34,233 nt of DNA. Origin: Candidatus Bathyarchaeota archaeon (GTDB lineage Archaea; Thermoproteota; Bathyarchaeia; Bathyarchaeales; Bathycorpusculaceae). The notes beneath the pieces were generated by a model, which was not told the origin of the DNA, ran no database searches, and saw only the letters and a list, made by a program, of their open reading frames with translations. A program made the position numbers and the translations under genes. Every line of letters begins with the position of its first letter. Within the stretch, counting starts at the first letter, position 1. Positions 6,757 through 15,027 of the stretch are shown piece by piece. The DNA is taken from assembly GCA_003151735.1 (NCBI GenBank), contig PLYI01000115.1, positions 1-34,233 of the forward strand, given 5' to 3'.

Positions 6757-7992
6757 CTAAGTGACCGTTTGGTTCCAATAGTAAACTTTCGAATAGTTTC
6801 CTTCTATCGGAAACGCTAGATCATTGTAAATAATATCCAAGCGCAATCCATATTTGTTAAGCAGCGTCTGGGTGTTGTTCCAAATTAAAGGTGACTTGTC
6901 ATCAGTACCCCAAAAACCCCAAATTTTATCATTTGGGTTTCGCATTCCCCAACCGTAATCTTTCGGCAAAACCAACGCTGCCTCAGCATGAGGGACGCTT
7001 GGCGCTGATTTTGTCACAATTTGATTCCAGAATTTCTCGAGCGCTTGGAAGTGTTCAGGCTCCATAACGCCATATGGGTTATCCGTGGAGTTATAGGGAT
7101 AGTTGAAAATTGTTATGTATTTGGCTCCAGAGTTGTATGCCGTTACCATCTGATTGTAAATGTTTTCGCCTGTGTCAAGGTAGGGTGGTTGCGTGTACTT
7201 CCAGGTTATGATTGCGCCCCAATCCTTGTTTTGCATGGTTGCTGCACCACGAAGAAGCGAAATTTGTGTGTTTACGCTTTCGTTCCAGCCTAACTGAGCA
7301 AAAAGTGTGTCGTAACCGCCAAGGTAATCAAACCAGAAGAGGGCATAATCTGACGTGAAGGTTGTTATGTTGTATTGTTTTAGACTGTTATGACCAGGAT
7401 TCCGCTCTAAAAGCTGGTTGAACCACTGAGCTTCTATTGTGTAGTTTTGAGGTTCAGTTCCAGTTATGTTTGCTATTTGAAGTTTATAGTGAATCGGTGT
7501 TAGGTCTAACGGATTCGCTCCTGAGAACAACGGGCTGTTTTCAGTAAATTGCTTTGTCCAATTCCAATCAAGTGGTATACCGCCTGGTTCATCATCATAG
7601 TATGCACCAAGGAATTTATCACCGTATTTCTGTATGGAGGAATTATAGAATTGGATTTTCCAAGCCCAATCAGTTCGATTAGTAAATGTGCCCAAGTTTA
7701 CTATTATGTTTAATCCTGCGTTTGTGGCGTAATCGCAGATTTCAGTAACTGCAGATTCATTTGTGCTTATGGGATTTATGCCTGAGTCCAAAATAAAGAG
7801 GTTGGTGTAACCTTTTGTTCTGTCGATGAGAAGTTTTGCTTGCTCGGTCGTGTTGCCGCCGAAGGCCACGCCAACGTAAACGGGCTCTTTTTGGAGGTTA
7901 CTGCTGCTTTGAGTGTATGAAATAAGCAGCGATACGGTTGCAACAAGCAGGATGACTATTAGGATAAGCGAGACGATATGTTGGGTTTTCAA
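6757..7992 (-). CDS. Membrane-anchored glycoside-hydrolase-like protein
   Basis: A 411-residue protein. Residues 8-27 form an uncleaved signal/anchor helix (VSLILIVILLVATVSLLISY); the rest should lie outside the cell. The ectodomain has a TIM-barrel feel with alternating strands: VYVGVAFGGNTTEQAK, LFILDSGINPIS, NIIVNLGTF, then GDKFLGAYYDDEPGG, where the acidic cluster could be catalytic, and WGAIITWKYTQPPYLDTG. About a dozen N-x-S/T sequons (NTT, NES, NRT, NSS, NWT, NIT, NYT, NST, NNT, NQT) fit an N-glycosylated archaeal surface protein. The start is TTG with GGAG about ten bases upstream. A carbohydrate-active role is inferred from shape only; no family was matched with certainty. It is divergent from eL38. 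Confidence 0.7.
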   Translation of the reverse strand: MKTQHIVSLILIVILLVATVSLLISYTQSSSNLQKEPVYVGVAFGGNTTEQAKLLIDRTKGYTNLFILDSGINPISTNESAVTEICDYATNAGLNIIVNLGTFTNRTDWAWKIQFYNSSIQKYGDKFLGAYYDDEPGGIPLDWNWTKQFTENSPLFSGANPLDLTPIHYKLQIANITGTEPQNYTIEAQWFNQLLERNPGHNSLKQYNITTFTSDYALFWFDYLGGYDTLFAQLGWNESVNTQISLLRGAATMQNKDWGAIITWKYTQPPYLDTGENIYNQMVTAYNSGAKYITIFNYPYNSTDNPYGVMEPEHFQALEKFWNQIVTKSAPSVPHAEAALVLPKDYGWGMRNPNDKIWGFWGTDDKSPLIWNNTQTLLNKYGLRLDIIYNDLAFPIEGNYSKVYYWNQTVT

Positions 7993-8172
7993 TCGCTTGT
8001 GTTCTCCGTTAGGTTAAGCACTCGGCGAGTAACCTTCCTCTTACTATGCGGCTTGATTGAATATAAGAGTTGCAATAAGATGCTTATTCCATGGGAACCT
8101 TTTGTTGCACCAAAACAGATAAAAACGTGGCTTTGCATCCATCACAATGAACTAACAAAGAAGGTAAACCAT

Positions 8173-8373
8173 ATGCCATCTGAAATTACTGATGTTGAAA
8201 AATTTGTGGCCATGAGCGCCAAAGCAAAACAATGCCAAGTTAAAAGGCTCAAGGACACCGTAAAATTGAAGCTTCGCACACCCGGCCAACTTTACACTTT
8301 AAAGATTGAGCCTTTGCGAGCTGACGAAATCATAAAGAAGCTGCAATGTGCAATTAAAGAAGAAGAAAAATAA
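8173..8373 (+). CDS. rpl38e: Ribosomal protein eL38
   Basis: A 66-residue basic protein starting at ATG 8173, with AAGGT about nine bases upstream. The frame is open further upstream, but that part is not conserved-looking. The sequence begins MPSEITDVEKFVAMSAKA, continues VKRLKDTVKLKLRTP with LYTLKIEPLRADEIIKKL, and aligns along its length with eukaryotic RPL38 (MP-x-x-I, VK-x-x-K-x-x-VK-x-K-x-R, LYTL-x-I). eL38 is a small protein of the large ribosomal subunit with a patchy distribution in archaea, mainly in Thermoproteota-related and Asgard lineages. It is transcribed alone, divergent from the glycoside-hydrolase-like gene. Confidence 0.88.
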   Translation: MPSEITDVEKFVAMSAKAKQCQVKRLKDTVKLKLRTPGQLYTLKIEPLRADEIIKKLQCAIKEEEK

Positions 8374-8400
8374 TTTTTTCATCGTTCTTTTTATTTATTG
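8374..8400 (+). terminator. T-rich terminator after eL38
   Basis: Two T-rich runs (ATTTTTTC and CTTTTTATTTATT) directly follow the eL38 stop. This is the usual form of an archaeal intrinsic terminator. Confidence 0.6.
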
Positions 8401-8546
8401 CACGCAAATAGCGCATTTCTCTTGTTTTGAAAACGAGTTTTCCAAGTTAGACACTCTATTTATTAGCAGTGCGATGTTGAAGCACACGCCGTCTCACCAC
8501 TGACTCCCTCCCTATGTAAAAGTAAAAAAGCAATAGGGAATGGAAG

Positions 8547-9263
8547 CTACTTAATACCCTTGTTACCGAACCTATTATGATGCGAAAAATCTTCAATGTC
8601 TCGGCGCACTCGCAAATACTTAGTTGCGCCTGTAGGGTAACCTAAGCGGCAGGTGTAGGCTATCTTTAGCTCTTCCGGGATGCCTAGAATCTGCTTTACC
8701 TGTTTTTCTACGGGTAGAGCAGCAAAAGCACTGAGAATCTGCAAGCTAATTCCCAACGACTGAGCCATAAGCCACATGTTCTCCATAACGCATCCAAGAC
8801 TCATGAACCCTAAAACGTCACCTTCCGAAGCAGGCGCCCTTTTCCCAGGATCATAAAGCACAATTAGAAGACAAGGGCTCCCTCGAATAGACTGTGTCAG
8901 CGGCATAGGCTCGCTTTTACTGGCAACTTCTGCCATTTTCGAAGGATCAACCCATGCTGGAGGAAACATAGCGCCTAAAATACCCGTCTTCTTTTTCAGC
9001 AATTCCTCTTTTGAAAAAGACAATTGTTCATAGTTTTCCCTGAGAAACTCCTCTGAAATCCGGGATTTAACCTTCCCAATTAAATTTAAAACCTCTGAGT
9101 CATCAACAACGACTATCTCAAAGTTTTGCATGTTATGCGCTGTAGGTGCCCAGCGGCCAGCATCCAAAATATCCGCTATATCTTGTTTGGAAATTTTTCG
9201 GTTTGGATCATAGGGCACTCTTGCAGATTGTCTTTCTTGGATTACTCTTTGGATATCGATCAT
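8547..9263 (-). CDS. Nitroreductase family protein
   Basis: About 238 residues, typical for the FMN-dependent nitroreductase fold. The amino-terminal signature VIQERQSARVPYDPNRKISK is followed by ILDAGRWAPTAHNMQNFEIVVV, where the R-S-A-R and P-T/S-x-x-N-x-Q features contact FMN. A glycine/alanine-rich helix (LGFMSLGCVMENMWLMAQ) and the end motif CRLGYPTGATKYLRVRRD are also typical. Members reduce nitro compounds, quinones or enals with NAD(P)H; the substrate is unknown. The ATG overlaps the alcohol dehydrogenase stop as TGATG, so the two are translationally coupled. A GGAG lies ten bases before this ATG; the GTG three bases earlier is an alternative. The pairing suggests a joint redox task. 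Confidence 0.9.
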   Translation of the reverse strand: MIDIQRVIQERQSARVPYDPNRKISKQDIADILDAGRWAPTAHNMQNFEIVVVDDSEVLNLIGKVKSRISEEFLRENYEQLSFSKEELLKKKTGILGAMFPPAWVDPSKMAEVASKSEPMPLTQSIRGSPCLLIVLYDPGKRAPASEGDVLGFMSLGCVMENMWLMAQSLGISLQILSAFAALPVEKQVKQILGIPEELKIAYTCRLGYPTGATKYLRVRRDIEDFSHHNRFGNKGIK

Positions 9264-10279
9264 CACGGTGTCTCTCCAATTTTTAGAACTGCTCTAAAAT
9301 GGACCTCCGCATTCATCATCCTATCAAACGCGACTGACGCTTGTTCAAGGGGAAAAATCTCCACCATGGGAACAACATGTGTGAGGACGCTAAAGTTTAG
9401 TGTATCATCGGTGTTTCCTCCCACCCAACCGCTAATTGATCGTGAGGCACGCATCAGTTGGGTTGGCGAAATCTGCATTGGTTCATTAACAAAGGTTACA
9501 ATGATTAATTGCCCGTTACGTGCAAGCCCTTCAACCAATTCGCCGATGGCTTTACTGTTTGGTCCAGTGCAGAATATGGCTTTTGCACCTCCAAGTTTCA
9601 TTAGTTCTTGGCTTGGGTTAGAGGTTTCTGCATCTATGTACATGTGAGCGCCGAGTTTGCGAGCTAACGATTCTTTTTCTTTGCCCCGGGAAATAACCGC
9701 CGCCTTAAAACCAAGCCTTAACGCAAACTGCAACGCCAAATGCCCCAAACCGCCGAACCCTTGGATCGCGATTAAATCTCCACCCTTTGCCGCACTGCTT
9801 TTTATCGCTCCCAAAGTGGTTGCGCCTGCACATAGAAGAGGCGCTGCTTCTACAGAGGTAAGTTCGTCAGGGATACCAGTTATGACTTCTATGCGAGCAA
9901 TCATGTACTCGGCGTATCCGCCGTCGGTTGATATACCCGTTGCTAATGGGCTCTCACAAGCCCATGTTTCGCCTTTTAGGCATGACTTGCACTTATGGCA
10001 GTGGCCCCCACGCCAACCTACACCGACTCTTTGTCCAACTTTCCAGTAATGGGATTCGGATCCTAACTTTGCAATTGTGCCAACAACCTCATGTCCCGGA
10101 GTTCTTGGATACTGTAAACCTGGGAATCCACCGTACTTAACGATGGCATCGCCATGGCAGATACCGCAAGCTTCGACTTTTAGAAGGACTTCGTATTCTT
10201 TCGGTTCTGGGATTTCTTTCTGCACTAAAATAAATTCTCCGCCAGGATGGTTAACTTGGATTGCTTTCATTAGAGCCAT
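9263..10279 (-). CDS. Zinc-dependent alcohol dehydrogenase (MDR family)
   Basis: About 338 residues from the ATG at 10279. It is a medium-chain dehydrogenase with catalytic zinc ligands in VEACGICHGDAIV and PGHEVVG. The structural zinc loop is GHCHKCKSCLKGETWAC, with four cysteines. The Rossmann motif is IQGFGGLGHLALQFA. It oxidises alcohols or reduces aldehydes with NAD(P)(H); the substrate is unknown. The frame is open up to 10408, but the upstream part (including CLGDAFVYE) is the translated image of a repeated non-coding element, so the shorter start is right. The leader from the TATA box near 10450 to the ATG is about 150 nt and closely resembles the leader of the NAD(P)HX repair gene. 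Confidence 0.92.
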   Translation of the reverse strand: MALMKAIQVNHPGGEFILVQKEIPEPKEYEVLLKVEACGICHGDAIVKYGGFPGLQYPRTPGHEVVGTIAKLGSESHYWKVGQRVGVGWRGGHCHKCKSCLKGETWACESPLATGISTDGGYAEYMIARIEVITGIPDELTSVEAAPLLCAGATTLGAIKSSAAKGGDLIAIQGFGGLGHLALQFALRLGFKAAVISRGKEKESLARKLGAHMYIDAETSNPSQELMKLGGAKAIFCTGPNSKAIGELVEGLARNGQLIIVTFVNEPMQISPTQLMRASRSISGWVGGNTDDTLNFSVLTHVVPMVEIFPLEQASVAFDRMMNAEVHFRAVLKIGETP

Positions 10280-10356
10280 AAAATTACCTATTCTCCTAAC
10301 AACCCCTGAATATTTAAGGCGTATGCATGATGTTTTTTGCCGTGCCTTTTTTAATT

Positions 10357-10460
10357 CGTATACAAAAGCATCGCCCAAACACACAAAATCTGTTCTGATT
10401 GTTTTCAAACCCCAGAACCGCTAAAACTATCGAAACTTCACGAACCTTATATATTCATTA
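10357..10460 (-). promoter_or_regulatory. Repeated leader element, copy A (extended)
   Basis: Read on the minus strand it starts with TGAATATATA, a good TATA box, and continues GTTCGTGAAGTTTCGATAG, a TTTGAAAA segment, and the core TGTGTTTGGGCGATGC then TTTTGTATACG (core 10357-10383). The whole block is similar to 19220-19323 in the same order. It lies in the leader of the alcohol dehydrogenase-nitroreductase operon, ending 77 bases before the ATG. It could be a regulatory RNA leader, a protein-binding region or a dispersed repeat. Confidence 0.7.
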
Positions 10461-10970
10461 CAAGCCAAAACACTAAATTAAAAAAAATAACTGGCGCCTG
10501 ACGCGATTTTTAGACTTAGCACTAAATAATCTGTTCCATAGCCTCAAAAAACAGTCGCTAGCAGAAAAAATATGGTCCGACAGTCTTGTTTTCATGTCTT
10601 TTAGGCGCTGTTTGGAGCCCAAAGGCTTTTTGAGTTCTCATTTTAGCAAGAATATTTTCCAAATTTGGGGAGACAGAAGCATTTTGAAGTTCTTCCACGC
10701 GAGCCTGCGATTTGCACTTCAGGGAATACCTGAAGCTTTCGGGAAAAAATGCGTCATTTGGTCTCTGTTAGCTACTTTTTTTAGCCGAAAAATCATCGAA
10801 CGTTAATTTCTTACATTTAAAAGTTAAAAATGGCCTCGGACATCTGCCTAAAATGAGTTAAACAAGTAGATTTAACTATGGCATTGCTTATTTTTGAAGG
10901 TACGGGTTACGAAGAAAGAAATTCTTATTTTTCTTAAAACTGAGGGAAGCTTATTTCAGCAAGGAGAGCA
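10461..10970. other. Intergenic region without recognised gene
   Basis: About 500 bp between the copy A promoter and the next candidate frame. It is AT-rich with many T runs. No convincing coding frame, tRNA or repeat was found. A TTG at 10971 with AAGGAG five bases upstream opens a 63-codon frame that ends just before the gene at 11166. Because it runs through copy B of the repeated element, it is considered doubtful. Confidence 0.4.
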
Positions 10971-11045
10971 TTGATTTCAAATAATCAAGAGGGGAGGACG
11001 GCGGACTTGGCGGAAATCGGATCAACGTTAGGGCGTATAAAAAAC

Positions 11046-11072
11046 TGTGTTTTGGGGATGCTTCTGTACACC
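11046..11072 (+). repeat. Repeated 27-nt element, copy B
   Basis: Core TGTGTTTTGGGGATGC then TTCTGTACACC, directly preceded by GTATAAAAAAC, which could be a TATA box. It lies 93 bases upstream of the nuclease-like gene and in the same orientation. The flanking bases resemble copy D (AAAACTGTGT before, CCG/CGG with GTTTT or GTTCTG after). Confidence 0.7.
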
Positions 11073-11165
11073 GTTTTCCGTAGTACAGTTCAAGTAGCGA
11101 CTCAAAAGGTAGTGAACTTTGGCGGTTTCTTGCTCTGTTTCTGTCTACTTTGCCGAGGCTAAATA

Positions 11166-11864
11166 ATGAGTGTTGAAAGAAAACTGGTAATTTCGCTCCT
11201 AAAATTAACTAAAAATGGGCCTGTTTTAGTTGAAAGTGTTAATGAAGAGGCACGGCTACCCTCAACTGTTACATGGGAATTGCTGGAAAAACTGCAAAAC
11301 GAAAACCTCATTTATCTAAAATCTGATAAAATCGAAGTAGACAGAACCAGCAGGCTCAAACTAGCCGTTAAAGTGGCATCTTTAGGCGCTGATGTCGAGC
11401 ACATCAGCAACCTGCTTTGCTGGCAGGAATTTGAAGAAATCGCTGCCTTAGCCCTCAAGAACAACGGCTACACAGTGCAAAACAACGTAAGGTTCAAACA
11501 TGAAAGAAAACGGTGGGAAATCGATGTGGTCGGCTGCAAAAAACCATTAGTCTTATGCATCGACTGCAAACATTGGCAACATGCAATCTCGTCATCGGCT
11601 CTAAAAAGAATAGTAGACTTGCAGACACAAAGAACCCTTGCCTTAGCCGATTCACTGCCCAACGTTAAGCTAAAACTTGAATGCGTAAAATGGGAAAGAG
11701 CCAAGTTTATTCCATCAGTGCTGTCACTTATCCCAAGCGCCTGCAAATTCTACGAGAGAATCCCTGTGGTACCCGTTCTTCAGCTTCAAGACTTCATATA
11801 CCAACTGCCGGCTCATACGGAAACACTGAAGTTTTATCTAAGAACTTTCACAACGTTAAGTTAG
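11166..11864 (+). CDS. Winged-helix plus restriction-endonuclease-like nuclease
   Basis: A 232-residue protein. Residues 1-60 look like a winged helix (VISLLKLTKNGPVLVESVNE, then TWELLEKLQNENLIYLKSDK). Residues 90-160 hold a PD-(D/E)xK nuclease core: FEEIAALALKNNGYTVQNNV, then WEIDVVG and VLCIDCKHWQ. The Asp of EIDVVG and the D-x-K of CIDCKHW are the expected catalytic residues of the Mrr/Hjc-like superfamily. The domain order suggests DNA binding and cleavage (DNA repair or defence), but the role is inferred. GAGG lies nine bases before the ATG. The 3' end overlaps the convergent ABC permease gene by nine bases. Copy B of the repeat lies in its leader. Confidence 0.78.
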   Translation: MSVERKLVISLLKLTKNGPVLVESVNEEARLPSTVTWELLEKLQNENLIYLKSDKIEVDRTSRLKLAVKVASLGADVEHISNLLCWQEFEEIAALALKNNGYTVQNNVRFKHERKRWEIDVVGCKKPLVLCIDCKHWQHAISSSALKRIVDLQTQRTLALADSLPNVKLKLECVKWERAKFIPSVLSLIPSACKFYERIPVVPVLQLQDFIYQLPAHTETLKFYLRTFTTLS

Positions 11865-13730
11865 GATTTTGAGGATTGAGGTTTTAGATAACCTGTACGC
11901 GGGGTAAAGACTAAAGAGGAACATTCCAATCAAAGCTGCAAGAAGCCACGCAGCTATCTCTGCAATGGTGATAGTTGTAACCAGAGGATTAGTCATTAAT
12001 ATCAGCAAAGTTGTGACAACGCCAAGTGAAATTCCCACTGCAAAGCTTGAAATAAGCACGCTTATGCTCTGAATAGCTGAAATAACGATGATTGTTCTTG
12101 GTTTGGCGCCTACAGCTCGTAATATCCCGAATTCTTGGTGCTGCTCATCCACCGCAAGCATCATGTAACCCACGAGACAAAGAACTGCGGAGGTTACAGT
12201 GAAAAGCGGGAGAAGCATGATTGTTTGCCAGCTGGATGATAGAAAAGCAGCGTTTTGTTCAACCACTCCGCTTAAGTCAAAGACATCTAAATCTGGGTCG
12301 GACGCTTGAACCAAGCTTCTAATCTGTGCAATATCCGCATTGCGGTTAGTTGAATTGTTCAGCTTAACCAAAAGCAGGTTAGGGCTGGAGATTCCCGTTG
12401 CATTTTCCAGTTTATCAATGGGCACATAAGTTACAAAGCCATTATTGACAGGATCAACGCAAATACCAACTATACGGAAGCTAGTATTTTGAAAACTTAT
12501 GCTTTCAAGTAACGGATCAGCAAGCACCACGTATTTGCTGGGATGAGGCGAATACATGGTTTGGGAAATTGAATCGCCGATAACAGCCTCCAAATCGTCG
12601 TTTCCGCTTAAAAATCGGCCTTTAATTGACCATGAACTTGCAAGTTTTTGCGGATTAACACCGATAACCAATGATTGACCTTCCCGACTGTCACCAACAG
12701 GGTACGTTGCCGACGTGTCAGGGTCAATAGTGAAGTTGCCAACTTCCTTAACCTGTTCCTTCACAATTAAACGTGAATCAACCAAACCCACATTCGGCAA
12801 CAAATCTAAATGCTCAATAACCGCTTTGGGAATGGCGAGATTTGGATCTGAATAATTAAAATTCCTTGTTTCCTTGGCTCCTGAAAACTTGGCTAAAAGT
12901 AGATTGTATTGGTTTCCCATACTGGTGTGAGCTATGGCGATTATGTGGCTGTCAACGGTTTTTTGAACCCATGAAATCGTTGTGCCGCTGGCTATGATTC
13001 CGCCTGCAACCGTAACCGTCAGCAAAATGAACACTATCGAGAGTAAAAAGATGATGCGAATGCTTGGTGATTGTCTACGAATCAAGCTTCTTAGAGCAAG
13101 CCGCCAACTTAAACCCGACCGAGGCAGAGTCTTATGCTTAGTTCCAACTGTTAAGCCATAGTAGTTGACGGATGAAAGTGCTTTTATCGGCGATATTTTG
13201 GAGGCTTTAAAAAGGGGCTGCAACCCAAAAAATATTGCAAGAACGAAAAACGCTACAAAAACTAAGGGTGCAAACCAGATAAACGGGGTTGTATAGCTAG
13301 AAAAAACAAGTTCACCAGCAACGAAATCTGCTAAAAACCCAAAAACTACGCCTAAAACACAGCCAAGAAATGTTACAATTAAAAGTTCAGTCATGAAGTA
13401 TCCGCCGACAAGGCTGTTTGGGCACCCAGCAGCCTTCATCAAACCGAAATCACGCGTTCTCTGCGCCATCATCAAGAAAACAATGAAGGCAGTAAGCACT
13501 GCTCCAATCACAAAAATCAATATGCCGATGAAGAGGATGAATTGGCTGAAAATAGCGGTTAAACCCAACGTTAAGGTGCCTGTGGCAGAAGCTAGCCCCA
13601 AGCCTAAACGCCTGCTAAACAGCAAAAGAAACAGCGTGGAGGCAACGCTCAACGTTAAAGTTGCGACGGTTAGGCTTGTTTGCAGTTTCCTTCGCAACAA
13701 ATCGTTAATTGGAAACCCAGAACTACTCAT
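11856..13730 (-). CDS. ABC transporter permease, MacB/FtsX type, two-domain
   Basis: A 624-residue integral membrane protein. The amino-terminal region has several helices (residues 20-180) including an FtsX core, with the coupling segment RTRDFGLMKAAGCP. A large extracytoplasmic domain (about 255-490) is followed by a second FtsX-like helix set (about 500-624) with the matching segment EFGILRAVGAKPRTI. So it is a fused pair of FtsX domains, as in LolC/E or MacB-like exporters that move lipids or peptides or transmit force across the membrane rather than import solutes. The ATG lies inside the end of the ATPase gene (eight-base overlap), showing a two-gene operon. The 3' end overlaps the nuclease gene. 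The substrate is unknown. Confidence 0.88.
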   Translation of the reverse strand: MSSSGFPINDLLRRKLQTSLTVATLTLSVASTLFLLLFSRRLGLGLASATGTLTLGLTAIFSQFILFIGILIFVIGAVLTAFIVFLMMAQRTRDFGLMKAAGCPNSLVGGYFMTELLIVTFLGCVLGVVFGFLADFVAGELVFSSYTTPFIWFAPLVFVAFFVLAIFFGLQPLFKASKISPIKALSSVNYYGLTVGTKHKTLPRSGLSWRLALRSLIRRQSPSIRIIFLLSIVFILLTVTVAGGIIASGTTISWVQKTVDSHIIAIAHTSMGNQYNLLLAKFSGAKETRNFNYSDPNLAIPKAVIEHLDLLPNVGLVDSRLIVKEQVKEVGNFTIDPDTSATYPVGDSREGQSLVIGVNPQKLASSWSIKGRFLSGNDDLEAVIGDSISQTMYSPHPSKYVVLADPLLESISFQNTSFRIVGICVDPVNNGFVTYVPIDKLENATGISSPNLLLVKLNNSTNRNADIAQIRSLVQASDPDLDVFDLSGVVEQNAAFLSSSWQTIMLLPLFTVTSAVLCLVGYMMLAVDEQHQEFGILRAVGAKPRTIIVISAIQSISVLISSFAVGISLGVVTTLLILMTNPLVTTITIAEIAAWLLAALIGMFLFSLYPAYRLSKTSILKILT

Positions 13731-14415
13731 GGTTACCCGCCAATTTACCTTCTTCTAAACAAAAAACCAAGTCCGCTAACTCTCGAATTTGCACATCATG
13801 TGTTGAAACAATGACAGTTTTTCCCTGAGACTTCAAAAATTGAAGTACCTGAACAATTTTCTGAGCGTTCTTAACATCCAAATTGCCCGTAGGTTCATCC
13901 GCAAGAATCAATTCAGGATCATTTGCTAATGCTCTGGCGAAAGCGACGCGTTGCTGTTCTCCGCCGCTCAGTTGCGAAGGAAAATGGTTTGCGCGATTCT
14001 CTAAACCTACGTTTTTTAGCAGTTCCTTGACGCGTTTTTCTATTTCTTGGTCAGGTTTTCGGGTCCACTCCATTGGAAAAGCAACATTTTCAGCTACCGT
14101 TAAAGTAGAAACTAAATTGTAGGCTTGAAAAACAAATCCTACATTGTTGCAGCGGAAATCTGAAAGATAATCCTCATCTTGCACCGTCAAATCCTGCCCA
14201 TTAACCACGATTTTTCCCTTGGTTGGTCTATCAATTCCACCTATAATGTTTAGCAGTGTGGTTTTGCCTGAGCCTGAAGAACCACATATCGCAACGAATT
14301 TTCCTTTGGGAATCTGCAGGTTTATGTCTTTTAGAACCTGTAGTTTGCCGTCGCCAATCTCGTAGGTTTTTTCTAATGCTTGTGTGTAGACCATTATTTC
14401 TGTTTGTTCAGCCAT
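13723..14415 (-). CDS. ABC transporter ATPase, LolD/MacB type
   Basis: A 230-residue ATP-binding subunit with Walker A GSSGSGKTT, Q-loop VFQAYNLV, signature LSGGEQQRVAFARAL, Walker B ELILADEPTGNLD and switch His in VIVSTHD. The sequence is of the LolD/MacB subfamily that pairs with FtsX-type permeases. It is first in the operon: AGGAG is visible before the ATG, and a TATA-like TTAATTTAAAGG lies on the minus strand around 14450-14462. It should energise the permease encoded directly downstream. Confidence 0.95.
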   Translation of the reverse strand: MAEQTEIMVYTQALEKTYEIGDGKLQVLKDINLQIPKGKFVAICGSSGSGKTTLLNIIGGIDRPTKGKIVVNGQDLTVQDEDYLSDFRCNNVGFVFQAYNLVSTLTVAENVAFPMEWTRKPDQEIEKRVKELLKNVGLENRANHFPSQLSGGEQQRVAFARALANDPELILADEPTGNLDVKNAQKIVQVLQFLKSQGKTVIVSTHDVQIRELADLVFCLEEGKLAGNHE

Positions 14416-14490
14416 TGTGGCTCTCCTGCACTTATCTGTAGGGTCAGGTTGCCTTTAAATTAATAATAAGCTTGACACGTTTGTTACGCG

Positions 14491-14952
14491 TTATTGCGGA
14501 TAACAAGTATCTATGTTTAGGTTGCCTCTGTCGCGTTTTAAAATTCGTACCTTATCCGGAAGCTTGTTTTTTTCCCAATCAGTCCAGCTAATTTCCTTAA
14601 AAAGCCACCGTTTGCCCAAGTGTGCGGCGACGACGGCGTGTTTTTTTTCGTTGCCTGAGGGGCAGAATAGGTCGAGGAAACGGAAGAGCTTGTCAATTTG
14701 TACTCTTGGGAAGTAAGCGTAGTAGCTGGCGTTTTTTACTTCAAACGCGTAGAAGTGTAGGCATTTCCGTGCCATGATGTCTGGCAGGGGATTGAGGCTT
14801 GGATTGCTGACTGGGACACGGACGGCGTTGTAGCCTTTTTTCTGTAGTAGCTTGACGAGTACGGTTTCGCTGTAGAAGCCTCTTTTGCGCCAACGCCTAA
14901 GTTTGATTCGGTCAATCTCTGTAGTCAACAATTTCCCTCTTGTATGCTGCAT
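14491..14952 (-). CDS. hjc: Archaeal Holliday junction resolvase
   Basis: A 153-residue protein. It shows the Hjc core: RKRGFYSETVLVKLLQKKGY, VRVPVSNPSLNPLPDIMARK and FYAFEVKNASYY. The Glu of YSE, the Asp of PDIMA and the E-x-K of FEVK are the metal-binding residues of the PD-(D/E)xK resolvases. It cuts four-way DNA junctions during recombination. The family is usually 120-150 residues; here a short basic leader (about 15 residues) precedes the core. The ATG lies about 22 bases downstream of a TATA box (AATTTTTATC on the minus strand), so the transcript is probably leaderless, which supports this start. Confidence 0.88.
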   Translation of the reverse strand: MQHTRGKLLTTEIDRIKLRRWRKRGFYSETVLVKLLQKKGYNAVRVPVSNPSLNPLPDIMARKCLHFYAFEVKNASYYAYFPRVQIDKLFRFLDLFCPSGNEKKHAVVAAHLGKRWLFKEISWTDWEKNKLPDKVRILKRDRGNLNIDTCYPQ

Positions 14953-15000
14953 CTATCGGGGTCTTGAGATAAAAATTGTTCCTCTGGAGAGTTGTGAAGC

Positions 15001-15027
15001 TGTGTTTAGGGGATGCTTTTGTATTCG
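15001..15027 (+). repeat. Repeated 27-nt element, copy C
   Basis: Core TGTGTTTAGGGGATGC then TTTTGTATTCG. It lies upstream of hjc but points away from it, and no gene follows in its direction for over 1.5 kb. So this copy is not simply a gene leader. Confidence 0.7.

Noticed and set aside
10280-10408. Longer amino terminus for the alcohol dehydrogenase
   Set aside because: The extra part is the translated leader containing repeat copy A and is not like the family.
10971-11162. 63-codon frame with AAGGAG upstream, ending just before the nuclease-like gene
   Set aside because: It passes through repeat copy B and its second half (for example CVLGMLLYTVF) is just the translation of the repeat; kept only as a note.
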